Shown here: positions 9,957-18,934 of the stretch, one piece after another
Layout: every line of letters begins with the position of its first letter
Numbering within the stretch: position 1 is the stretch's first letter
From: Bacteroidota bacterium
GTDB taxonomy: Bacteria > Bacteroidota > Bacteroidia > Bacteroidales > CAIXZF01
Length of the DNA stretch: 64,000 bases
Reading direction: 5' to 3'
Assembly: GCA_026391855.1 (NCBI GenBank)
Contig: JAPLDE010000067.1
Location: 18,195 to 82,194, forward strand
Made by a program: the position numbers and the translations under genes
The notes under the pieces: generated by a model
Seen by the model: the letters and a program-made list of their open reading frames with translations, nothing else
Database searches by the model: none
Told to the model about the DNA's origin: nothing

Positions 9957-12322
9957 TTAAAAAGGATATCCGATCCCAAAGTTCCACATGATATCGGTTG
10001 GGTTCATAAACCTGAGATCGACCCACCTGACGGGTTCATCCAGGGCAGGGTCCCTAAGTTTGATCGCTCCGTCGAGACGGAAAATAAAGAAGCTGAAGTC
10101 GAGACGGAACCCGAAGCCGGCATCCAGCGCCATCTGGCGGAAGAAGACATCCCATTTGAACTCACCCCCGGGTATCTGCTCGCTGGGGTTGAGCAGCCAG
10201 ATATTTCCGGCATCTCCGAAAAAGGCGCCGTTCAGCCAGCCGATGATGGGGAAACGGAATTCGAGATTAGACTCAAGCAGTATGTCTCCCATTTTATCAT
10301 ATTTATAGATGCTTGATGCATCATTAAACGATCCCGGGCCCAGTGAACGAATGGCCCATCCTCTCATACCATTGGCCCCGCCGGCATAAAATCCTTTATC
10401 GAACGGCAAGGCTTCAGAATTCCCATAAGGGTATCCCAAACCCAGCGCAGCCCGGTAAACCACGGTTGTCCCTCTCAAATCATTATAAAACCTGAAATCT
10501 CCATCCCACTTTACGAATTGGGCGTAAGAAATCCCAAGTAAGGTGTAGTGGCCCGACTCAGATTGCCTGCTGATTCAAAATTACTTTTAAGGTAGAAAAA
10601 GTTTCCTTTACGGTTGATCCTCTGGTTATTAAAGATATAACTATAACGTAAAGCCATAACCAGGTGGTCGGTGTACTGGTCTGTCAGCCTTCGGTCATTT
10701 ATTGAATTCAGGTAGGCGGTAAAGGTGGAATCGGGGAATATCCTGATGGAGTTGATCTCTATCGGGTTCAGTATATGCCGCTTATATTGGCTTTCCTTCC
10801 AGTCGTAACCGAAAGTAAGTTCAGCCAGGTATCTCCGGAAACCACTTCTTTCCTGGAAGTTGAACCCCGAGTTGATGGTGGTTTTGGGTCTGAAGTATCT
10901 TGGAAATCGCTCCGGGTTCATCGGTACCAGGAACTTGGGAAAAATCAGGCTGACCTGCACACCGGTTTCATAAGTGTTGAAAAAGAGCGTTTTAGCTGAA
11001 GAATTGAATTCTCCGAATCGTTTTTGCATCTCCATGGCACCCTTTAGCTTCACATCCAGCTGTTCAACACCCCGAAAGATATTCCTGTTCTCGAAAACGA
11101 CATTGGCAGCCAGTCCGTAATCCCCGCCCGAGTTTGTGCCTTCCGTTTCCAGCGACAACGCCATGACCTTGTTCCTGGAGAGCTTAATGTTGCAGTCCAA
11201 CACACCGGATTTTACGTCCTGAGGCTGAATTCTTGAGGATAACGGGTTAAACTCTATATTAACAAAACGGAAAAAATGAAGATCACTCAGCCGGGTATAG
11301 GTCTGATCCACATCATCCAGCCTGAACAAGGAGCCCGGTGTAAGAAAGATATTTTGGGTAATGGTGCGGGGACGAATTTTAAGATCATTTTTATAGATAT
11401 AGAAATACCTGCTGATCAGCTTTCCTTTTACATTGGTGGTTGAATAGAAACCAAGCGTATCGTAAGCCGTAGTGTCCTGGGCAAAAGGCTCATAATCAGG
11501 ATAAACAGAAACATTCCCAAGGTAATATGGTATATGCCGGATGCCGACCCTGGCTGAAGTTGAATCGTTCAGCAGTAATTGCGGATTACTAAGTAATAAT
11601 GTCAGATCTATTTCATTGGAATTCAGCGAACTATCAACCTGAAAGGAGATATAATCTTTCGAAAAGTAGTAATAGCCCTTATTCTTCAGCAGGTTAGTGA
11701 TCCTAGCTCTTTCTTCATCAAGGGTGTATACATTATACGGATGTCCTTTCCTGAGCAAGGTATTATCTTTCTCCTTTTCAACAAGGGCCCTGATGGTATC
11801 ATCCTGGAAGGTCATATTGATATTCCGCAGCAGGTAAGGCTGGCCGGATTTAATTTTATAGGTGACCCCGGCCAGTTTCCGGTGGTAGTGGTACTCAGTA
11901 GAAACCACCGAATGGAAATACCCGATATTATTCATATAGGTCTTCATGTGGCGGCCGCTGGTATTACAGAGGTGGGTATCGAGAATGACGGGTTTTTCAG
12001 CGATTGACCGGAGGATCCACCTTTTAAACCTGGTTTCCCTGCCCCTGCTGGTTACCTGGTATGTATAAAGCTTTAACCTCAGGAGTCCAAGTGTTTTAGT
12101 ATTCGGCTTTTGCATGATAAAACCCTGAAGATCAGATACTCCGATTTTCGGTTTATCAATCTTTATCCTTGTTTTTGACAGCAGGAATTCGTTCTTTCCC
12201 AGGTCCCTGGTGGTTGAACAGGAAGACAGGAACAACAGGAAAAGGAGTCCTGTCCACAGGAAAAAAAAGTGTATTCTCAGGTGATGGTTCATTCTACTTA
12301 CAAACCTACATAAAAAATACAA
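9957..12322 (-). pseudogene. TamL/BamA-family outer membrane protein (lipoprotein N-terminus, POTRA and barrel), split by a -1 frameshift near 10530
   Basis: ORF 10511-12322 (lipobox ...LLFLLFLSSCSTTRDL...) ends ...SRATTPYLGFLTPNS*; downstream ORF 9957-10478 carries the barrel end (LGYPYGNSEALPFDKGFYAGGANGMRGW). Upstream of its Met the frame reads ISYAQFVKWDGDFRFYNDLRG, continuing the barrel. Confidence 0.88.
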
Positions 12323-12408
12323 CTTCCTTTCAGCTTATAAAGTTGAAATCTTGCCTGGAAATTCGTATCTTAGTGCTGATGTGCAAGTTAAATTGAAAGG
12401 AGAAGGTT

Positions 12409-13104
12409 ATGTCAGAGTTATTATGGAAATATATGGAAGAGCGGCTGCAGCAGAAAGGCTATCTTCCTGTTATCGGGCGTCATGGCCCGGTAATTACCAT
12501 TTCACGGGAGGCGGGTTGTTCAGCCAACCAGATCGCCGGGCTGGTGTTGCAACAAATAAAATCGACGCATCACGACAAGGACAAGCACGGGTGGAGGATC
12601 ATTAACAAGGAGATCGTCCAGCTGGCGGCAAAAGAACTGGAGGTGACACCGGATAAAATCCAGTATGTTTTCAAGGCAGAAGAGAAAAAGCTCCTTGATG
12701 AGATGCTGGCAGCCTTATCGAGCCGGTATTATAAAAGCGACACGGTGATCAGGAAAACCATCATGAAAGTGATAAAATCCATTATTGATGATGGCTTTGT
12801 TATCATGGTAGGCAGGGGCGGAGTGGCTTTTACCAAAGGCCGGGTCAATGCTGTTAACGTGATGCTTCATGCCCCGCTGGAATGGAGGGTGGATAATATC
12901 TGCCGTAAGTATGGCACTGAAAAGAAGAAAGCCGGGGAAATGGTGAAAATCACCGATCATGAGCGAAAGCTGCTGATTGAGCATTTTTATGGCAGTAAGA
13001 CGGATTACACCATATATGACGCAGTTTTTAACGCTTCAACCTTATCGGCTGAGCAGATCGCCGGGACCATTTTTGCGCTGGTATGGGAAAAACAAATGAT
13101 ATAA
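12409..13104 (+). CDS. Cytidylate kinase-like family protein
   Basis: GPVITISREAGCSANQIAGLVLQQI...; VGRGGVAFTKGRVNAVNVMLHAPLEWRV...; length and layout of the AAA cytidylate kinase-like family. Confidence 0.88.
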   Translation: MSELLWKYMEERLQQKGYLPVIGRHGPVITISREAGCSANQIAGLVLQQIKSTHHDKDKHGWRIINKEIVQLAAKELEVTPDKIQYVFKAEEKKLLDEMLAALSSRYYKSDTVIRKTIMKVIKSIIDDGFVIMVGRGGVAFTKGRVNAVNVMLHAPLEWRVDNICRKYGTEKKKAGEMVKITDHERKLLIEHFYGSKTDYTIYDAVFNASTLSAEQIAGTIFALVWEKQMI

Positions 13105-13111
13105 GGGAGCA

Positions 13112-13187
13112 GCCGTTCATCTTTCCAAAGATTTTCTTATAAACCCCGATCAGACAAGATCGTATGGCAGGGTTTCGGAGCTGGCAG
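13112..13187 (+). repeat. 76-bp relic of the DSD1-like gene (75/76 identical to 16398-16473)
   Basis: gccgttcatctttccaaagattttcttataaaccccgatcAgacaagatcgtatggcagggtttcggagctggcag; the single mismatch is A-G-A vs A-A-A in 'gatcaRaca'. Confidence 0.97.
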
Positions 13188-13208
13188 GTGAAGGCTGATT
13201 GTCCGTTT

Positions 13209-14369
13209 TCAGGCTATTATGTTTTTGCTCCAGAGCGCTGCAAGGAATATTCTATAAGGCATAATGGAAATTTTATCCACTCTTCGTTCCGTCGGCTCGT
13301 TGCAAACGATTATGGATTTCCGGGGATTCAATTCGTTGGTAAAGGTAAGTATCCCTTTCAGATCTTTTGAATCCAGTCTATTGGCGCCCTTCACTTCAAT
13401 GGCGATTTCGCCGTCGCCCAGAATAAAATCCACTTCCAACCCTGTTTTCGTTCTCCAATACCCGATTTGGAAATCCAGGCTGTGATAAGAGCGGAATGCC
13501 ACAATTTCCATCAGTATAAAATGCTCAAAGGCTTTTCCAAAGAGTTCCCCCCTTTCCTCGGAAATATACCTTTTTGTAATTACCCCAGCCACTCCTGTAT
13601 CAAAAAGATAAAATTTGGGAGTCCGGGTAATTACCATACGGTTTTGCCGCCTTTTATACGGATCGATCATTATCCCCATCAGGGTATCAATCAGGATTTG
13701 GTAGTATTCTCTGACAGTTTTGGAATCGATACCACAATCCCTGGAGATATTCAGGTAATTGGTCATTTCTCCGTGTGAAAACCCAACCGAATCAAAAAAA
13801 CGGGAAAAAGACGGGATATTTCGCACTAACCCTTCCTGGATCACTTCTTCCATAATGTAATCCTGAACATATGCCCTTAACGATCTTTTAGCGTCCGGCT
13901 GCTGAAAATGGGAGGGAATCATCCCTTTATTTAAAACATCCAGAAGACTCCAGTCCCGTAGTTCAGCAGTCACCAGGGGAAACAATTCGTACCTCCATGC
14001 CCTGCCACCCAGCAGATTGGACTGACCCCGTTTTAACTTCCGGGCACTTGATCCGCATAAGACAAACTGGATTCCTTTATTCTCGATCAGCCGGTGCACT
14101 TCATCCAGGATATGGGGAATCTTCTGCACCTCATCAAGAATTATCGGTTTCCGGAGCTGTTCCGTAGGAAGGGCATCCAGTTCTTCCCCCAGCAAAGCCG
14201 GGCGATTTGTAAAGCGGAAAAACAAATCCGTATTTAAAAAATCAAAAAATTTGCTCTCCGGGAAAAGACCGCGTAATAAAGTCGATTTGCCGGTTTTTCT
14301 GGGACCCCACAAAAAGGCAGATTGCCCTGCCGGAAGTTCAATTTTCAGTAACCGCTCAATTTTTTCCAT
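13209..14369 (-). CDS. AAA ATPase with DUF4143 domain
   Basis: FLWGPRKTGKSTLLRGLFPES, PIILDEVQKIPHILDEVHRLIE, FVLCGSSARKLKRGQSNLLGGRAW, C-terminal EVDFILGDGEIAIEVKGA nuclease-like motif; start at internal Met 14369 preferred. Confidence 0.9.
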   Translation of the reverse strand: MEKIERLLKIELPAGQSAFLWGPRKTGKSTLLRGLFPESKFFDFLNTDLFFRFTNRPALLGEELDALPTEQLRKPIILDEVQKIPHILDEVHRLIENKGIQFVLCGSSARKLKRGQSNLLGGRAWRYELFPLVTAELRDWSLLDVLNKGMIPSHFQQPDAKRSLRAYVQDYIMEEVIQEGLVRNIPSFSRFFDSVGFSHGEMTNYLNISRDCGIDSKTVREYYQILIDTLMGIMIDPYKRRQNRMVITRTPKFYLFDTGVAGVITKRYISEERGELFGKAFEHFILMEIVAFRSYHSLDFQIGYWRTKTGLEVDFILGDGEIAIEVKGANRLDSKDLKGILTFTNELNPRKSIIVCNEPTERRVDKISIMPYRIFLAALWSKNIIA

Positions 14370-14550
14370 CGCTTTACAAAGATAAGTAACATTTTCGGAA
14401 CTAAACCTAAAATTAGATGCTTTTTTCGGAATGTTATCCGAAAATGGCACATATTTTCCTGGCAAACGGAATACTGATTGTTCAGATACCTATTAGATAG
14501 CCAAAAATGCCCTTTGGTTCTTGCTTTCATTGTCAATTGGCAATTAATAA

Positions 14551-15048
14551 TTTACCCTGTATTATCGTGTTATTGACCGTGATAAGACTTATCTTTGTCT
14601 TCAACAGAAGAAAAATAAAGACATACGCTGGAAACAACGCTTCAGAAATTTCACCAAAGCGCTCTCGCAACTGGAGAAGTTTGTTTTGAAAGGTGAAGAC
14701 CTGAATGAGATGGAAGAGCAGGGATTAATTCAATCTTTTGAGTACAATTTTGAATTGGCCTGGAACATGATTAAGGATTATTATGAATACCAGGGAGTTA
14801 CTGATATTCAGGGAAGCCGGGATGCTTTTCGGCTGGCATTTAACCGGGGTTTAATCAGGGATGGAGAAAATTGGATGAAAATGATTGAAAGCCGGATAAA
14901 GACATCACACATCTTTAATGAAGAAACGGATGATGAAATTGCACAAGCAATTCTATATACCTATTTTGACCTGTTCGACCAATTGCATAAAACAATGTCA
15001 GATTTTTTAACAGGACAAGGCAGCTTGTTCGCCGGGGACAGCAAATGA
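14551..15048 (+). CDS. HEPN-domain nucleotidyltransferase substrate-binding protein (HI0074-like); start codon uncertain
   Basis: NKDIRWKQRFRNFTKALSQLEKFVLKGEDLNEMEEQGLIQSFEYNFELAWNMIKDYYEYQG; in-frame homology starts before the TTG at 14686 used by the ORF track; stop-free frame from 14551. Confidence 0.85.
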   Translation, partial: FTLYYRVIDRDKTYLCLQQKKNKDIRWKQRFRNFTKALSQLEKFVLKGEDLNEMEEQGLIQSFEYNFELAWNMIKDYYEYQGVTDIQGSRDAFRLAFNRGLIRDGENWMKMIESRIKTSHIFNEETDDEIAQAILYTYFDLFDQLHKTMSDFLTGQGSLFAGDSK

Positions 15049-15350
15049 AGTTCGGTTTAAAAGACGATATCATACAGAAGATACAACAGGTATTCGCCGC
15101 TTTTCCTCAGGTAGAGGAAGTAATCCTTTATGGATCAAGGGCTAAAGGTAATTTCAGGCCTGGTTCTGATATTGACTTAACACTGAAAGGAGAAGGACTG
15201 AATCTTTCGGTGGTGAATAAGATCAGCATGACCCTGGATGATCTGCTGTTGCCATACATATTTGACTTATCGGTCTTCCATCACATTGACAATAAAGATT
15301 TATTAACTCATATTCAAAGGGTTGGAATCATTTTTTATAGAAAGTGTTAG
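15045..15350 (+). CDS. MNT-domain nucleotidyltransferase (HI0073-like)
   Basis: VEEVILYGSRAKGNFRPGSDIDLTLKGEGL (GSRAKG...DIDL); 4-bp ATGA overlap with the HEPN gene. Confidence 0.93.
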   Translation: MKFGLKDDIIQKIQQVFAAFPQVEEVILYGSRAKGNFRPGSDIDLTLKGEGLNLSVVNKISMTLDDLLLPYIFDLSVFHHIDNKDLLTHIQRVGIIFYRKC

Positions 15351-15530
15351 CGCAACTTCATAGAATGGAACAAATACAACTAGTTAACTCCAATTTACCT
15401 ATAATGCTTCGACTTTAACATTCTTTTAATTTTTAGTCACCCAGAGTGAAGTCAAAGGGCCGCTCAGCATTACTGGAATGTTCATTGCCAGCGGCTATTA
15501 TTCTCCCGAACAACATGAAAAACAGATGAT

Positions 15531-16682
15531 ATGATTGAAATCCCCTTATACGGAGATGACATTTTCAGGCCAGGATCAAGCCTGGCTGTATCATTATCCT
15601 GTCCTACCCTTTTGCTTGATAAGAAAAAGTGTATAAGCAACATCAGGCGTATGAAGGCCAGGGCCGAGCAGAACCGAGTAAGGTTCAGGCCACATTTCAA
15701 GACCCATCAGTCAGGAGCTATAGGAGAATGGTTCAAAGAGGAAGGCATTAAGGCCATTACCGTATCCTCCGTAAGCATGGCCGGATACTTTATGTCATAC
15801 GGATGGGAAGACATTACCATTGCTTTTCCGTTAAACATCCATGAAATACCGGTGCTGAACCTGTTTGACCCATCCGTTGAGATTCAGGTAGTGGTGTCTT
15901 CTGCCGAAACAGCCGGGATACTTACAAACAGGGCGGCACGGCCTTTCGGGGTTTATATTGAAATTGATACGGGTTATCATCGGTCCGGATTACAGGCAAA
16001 TGAGAAAGCAGCCCTTCAAGCTGTCGTTAATGCCCTGTCAACCAATCCATTGCTAACCGTTTGCGGATTTCTTTCCCATTTCGGAAATACTTACCAGGCC
16101 AGGAGTAAGGAAGAAATACGGGCTATTTATCAGGAGGGTATTACCCGGCTGAATGAACTGACCGGTTATTTTTCCGGTGATCATCCTGATCTTGAGATAA
16201 GTATAGGGGACACACCCGGATGTAGCCTGATGGACGACCTTGAGGGTATTGATGAGATCAGACCCGGTAATTTTGTTTTGTACGACCTGATGCAGCAGCA
16301 GACCGGGTCCTGTTCCTTCAATGATATTGCCTGTGCGATGGCCTGTCCGGTTGTTGAAGTCCATTCTGACCGGAATGAAGCAGTTATTTACGGAGGGGCC
16401 GTTCATCTTTCCAAAGATTTTCTTATAAACCCCGATCAAACAAGATCGTATGGCAGGGTTTCGGAGCTGGCAGAACAGGGGTGGACTGAACCTTATGAGG
16501 GTGTGTACCTCAGTTCCCTGTCACAGGAGCATGGGATCATCCATGTACCGTCACCGTTGATGCCTTTGTTCTATCCAGGGAAATGGGTCGCCATAATACC
16601 CGTACATTCCTGTTTGACAGTTAGTTGCATGCGGGAATATCGAACCCTTGAAAATGAAAGGATTTCAGCCATGGGAGGCTGA
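15531..16682 (+). CDS. DSD1 family PLP-dependent enzyme (D-threonine aldolase/D-serine dehydratase-like, alanine racemase N-terminal fold)
   Basis: CPTLLLDKKKCISNIRRMKARAEQNRVRFRPHFKTHQSGAIGEWFKEEGIKAITVSSVSMA; EIRPGNFVLYDLMQ. Confidence 0.92.
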   Translation: MIEIPLYGDDIFRPGSSLAVSLSCPTLLLDKKKCISNIRRMKARAEQNRVRFRPHFKTHQSGAIGEWFKEEGIKAITVSSVSMAGYFMSYGWEDITIAFPLNIHEIPVLNLFDPSVEIQVVVSSAETAGILTNRAARPFGVYIEIDTGYHRSGLQANEKAALQAVVNALSTNPLLTVCGFLSHFGNTYQARSKEEIRAIYQEGITRLNELTGYFSGDHPDLEISIGDTPGCSLMDDLEGIDEIRPGNFVLYDLMQQQTGSCSFNDIACAMACPVVEVHSDRNEAVIYGGAVHLSKDFLINPDQTRSYGRVSELAEQGWTEPYEGVYLSSLSQEHGIIHVPSPLMPLFYPGKWVAIIPVHSCLTVSCMREYRTLENERISAMGG

Positions 16683-16773
16683 AGATAATTTTTACAAATC
16701 CTTAACAATTTTTTACACTTTACTGATAACAACGGAAGACCGGTGTTGTTACTTTTGATGTAAATATTAATAT

Positions 16774-17553
16774 ATGAAGAGATCTACCTATTTTATCACC
16801 TTTTTGTTGCCTTCGCTTTTGTTGGCGGCCTTTATTTTTTCAGCCTATACCTCAGGAGCCCCATCCGGATATAGCGGTTCTCCTTTCGACGGGAAAAGCT
16901 GTACTTATTGCCACTCAGGAACGGCAACAACGGTTACAGGCTGGATAAGCTCCAACATTCCGGCATCGGGATATGTTCCAGGGACAACCTACCAGATCAC
17001 TGCCAGCAACGGTTTGACCGGAAGCGGCAAGCTTGGTTTTGAGGTTTCTCCCCAGAATGCTGCCGGAACTTTGTTGGGGACACTGGCTGCCGGAACCGGC
17101 TCAAAACTGGTCGGCAGCGGCAAATATATCACTCAAATGTCGGCCACCAGCAGTACCAGTTCATGGACTTTTTCGTGGACCGCCCCGGTGGCAGGTACTG
17201 GTAATGTTACCTTTTACGGAGCTTTTGCCAGGAACAAACCAGGTCCAGTCTCCGTTACCACCTATACCGTTTCAGAAAGTACTACCGGTATTGACGGAGC
17301 CAATACTTCAACGGCAGGATTACTTGTTTATCCTAATCCGGCAAGGGAGGTTATTCATATTCAGCTGCCGGATGCAGCATCAGGCGGGGTTAGTGTTCAT
17401 TTGTTCAATATGGCCGGCCAGCAAATGCAGGTCACTTCTCAATTATCCTCCAATAATATGGTTCTTGAAACTTCATCCCTGCCAAAGGGAATGTATTTGC
17501 TGTATGTGGTATCGGGTGATTCGAAGGTTACCAAAAAAATAGTTGTCGAATAA
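16774..17553 (+). CDS. Secreted protein with choice-of-anchor V-like domain and T9SS sorting domain
   Basis: SGAPSGYSGSPFDGKSCTYCHSG (CxxCH); C-terminal VYPNPAREVIHIQL...KGMYLLYVVSGDSKVTKKIVVE. Confidence 0.85.
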   Translation: MKRSTYFITFLLPSLLLAAFIFSAYTSGAPSGYSGSPFDGKSCTYCHSGTATTVTGWISSNIPASGYVPGTTYQITASNGLTGSGKLGFEVSPQNAAGTLLGTLAAGTGSKLVGSGKYITQMSATSSTSSWTFSWTAPVAGTGNVTFYGAFARNKPGPVSVTTYTVSESTTGIDGANTSTAGLLVYPNPAREVIHIQLPDAASGGVSVHLFNMAGQQMQVTSQLSSNNMVLETSSLPKGMYLLYVVSGDSKVTKKIVVE

Positions 17554-17606
17554 TAAGGAATTGTTTCTATAAGTGTTTGAATTAGTTGTAGTTAATTTTG
17601 GTTTCT

Positions 17607-17639
17607 GCAAAAGGATGAATTTTTTTTCATCCTTTTTGC
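17607..17639 (+). terminator. Hairpin terminator downstream of the CxxCH/T9SS gene
   Basis: gcaaaaggatgaa ttttttt ttcatcctttttgc followed by ttttt: near-perfect 13-bp stem. Confidence 0.75.
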
Positions 17640-17655
17640 TTTTTAATCGATATTT

Positions 17656-17671
17656 ATCGTAATATTGCGAT
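17656..17671. promoter_or_regulatory. Putative ArsR operator palindrome upstream of arsR
   Basis: ATCGTAATATTGCGAT, imperfect 16-bp palindrome 15 bp before the arsR ATG. Confidence 0.65.
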
Positions 17672-17685
17672 AATATTTAAAGGCT

Positions 17686-18018
17686 ATGGGCATATCCAAG
17701 TCAGAAGAATTCAGTGTGAAGGACAACAGGGTCTCGAAGGTCGCCAAGGCCTTGTCGCATCCTGCCAGGGTAGCGATACTGAGGTTACTGCACAGCAAAA
17801 AGACCTGTGTCTGCGGGTTTATTGTTGATGAACTGCCATTATCGCAAAGCACTGTTTCGCAGCATTTAAAGGAATTAAAGGCATCGGGGCTGATCAAAGG
17901 TGAGATCGAAGGACCCAGAACCTGTTATTGTATTGATGAGAAGGATTGGGAAGCAGCTAAGAATTACCTGAACGATTTTTTTGAAGCAAAGAGTGAAAAC
18001 ACAAAAGGGTGCTGTTGA
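17686..18018 (+). CDS. arsR: ArsR family metalloregulator
   Basis: [84 protein letters not shown] with CVC and C-terminal CC. Confidence 0.9.
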   Translation: MGISKSEEFSVKDNRVSKVAKALSHPARVAILRLLHSKKTCVCGFIVDELPLSQSTVSQHLKELKASGLIKGEIEGPRTCYCIDEKDWEAAKNYLNDFFEAKSENTKGCC

Positions 18019-18036
18019 TTTTTTTTGATCAGCTCC

Positions 18037-18052
18037 ATCGTATTTTAACGAT
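18037..18052. promoter_or_regulatory. Second putative ArsR operator upstream of arsM
   Basis: ATCGTATTTTAACGAT, 16-bp palindrome with the same ATCGT/(A)CGAT arms as 17656-17671. Confidence 0.6.
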
Positions 18053-18077
18053 AAAGTAAACGAAAAAAAGTAAAAAA

Positions 18078-18923
18078 ATGAAGACACCAGAAGAACTGAA
18101 GGAGATCGTAAAGCAGAAGTATGCTGAAATCGCTTCACAGACCAAAGAAAGCGGTAAGAAAAGCTGTTGCGGCGGAAGTGATAACACTGATGAAGTGTTT
18201 AACATCATGGGGGATGAATATCAGAAAGTTGACGGCTACTACCCGGAAGCCGACATGGGCCTGGGTTGCGGCTTACCGACAGCCTTTGCGGGTATCTCAC
18301 CGGGGGATACCGTTGTTGACCTGGGTTCGGGAGCCGGCAATGACTGTTTCGTAGCCCGAAAGATCACAGGACCGAAAGGAAAGGTTACCGGGATAGATTT
18401 CACACCGGAGATGATAGAAAAAGCCCGGGAAAACTGCCGCAAACTCGGATATGACAACGTTGAATTCCACCAGGGTGACATTGAGAAAATACCGCTGGAA
18501 GACGGTATCGCCGATGTGGTGATCAGTAATTGCGTGCTCAACCTGGTCCCCGATAAGAAGAAAGCCTTTTCTGAGATATACAGGATACTGAAAAATGAAG
18601 GTCATTTTTGCGTATCCGATATCGTATTGAAAGGAGAATTACCCAAAAAGGTAAGGGAAGCAGCCAGTATGTATGCAGGATGCATTTCCGGCGCCCTGCA
18701 GAAGAATGAATACCTGGGCGCAATCCTGGACGCAGGGTTTTTCAGGATCACTATTCATAAGGAAAAGGCGATTGAACTGCCTGATGAAGTGCTTCAATCT
18801 TATTTGTCAAAGGAAGAGATCGAATCATTCAGGAAATCAGGGACAGGGATTTTCAGCATCACTGTGAACGGGGAGAAACCTCACGCCTCGATAGCCGGTT
18901 CTGCATGTGGATGTGGCTGTTAA
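18078..18923 (+). CDS. arsM: Arsenite methyltransferase
   Basis: SCCGGSD...YYPEADMGLGCGLPTAFAGISPGDTVVDLGSGAGNDCFVARK...VISNCVLNLVPDK; Cys-rich C-terminus GSACGCGC. Confidence 0.95.
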   Translation: MKTPEELKEIVKQKYAEIASQTKESGKKSCCGGSDNTDEVFNIMGDEYQKVDGYYPEADMGLGCGLPTAFAGISPGDTVVDLGSGAGNDCFVARKITGPKGKVTGIDFTPEMIEKARENCRKLGYDNVEFHQGDIEKIPLEDGIADVVISNCVLNLVPDKKKAFSEIYRILKNEGHFCVSDIVLKGELPKKVREAASMYAGCISGALQKNEYLGAILDAGFFRITIHKEKAIELPDEVLQSYLSKEEIESFRKSGTGIFSITVNGEKPHASIAGSACGCGC

Positions 18924-18934
18924 TCTAATAGTTA

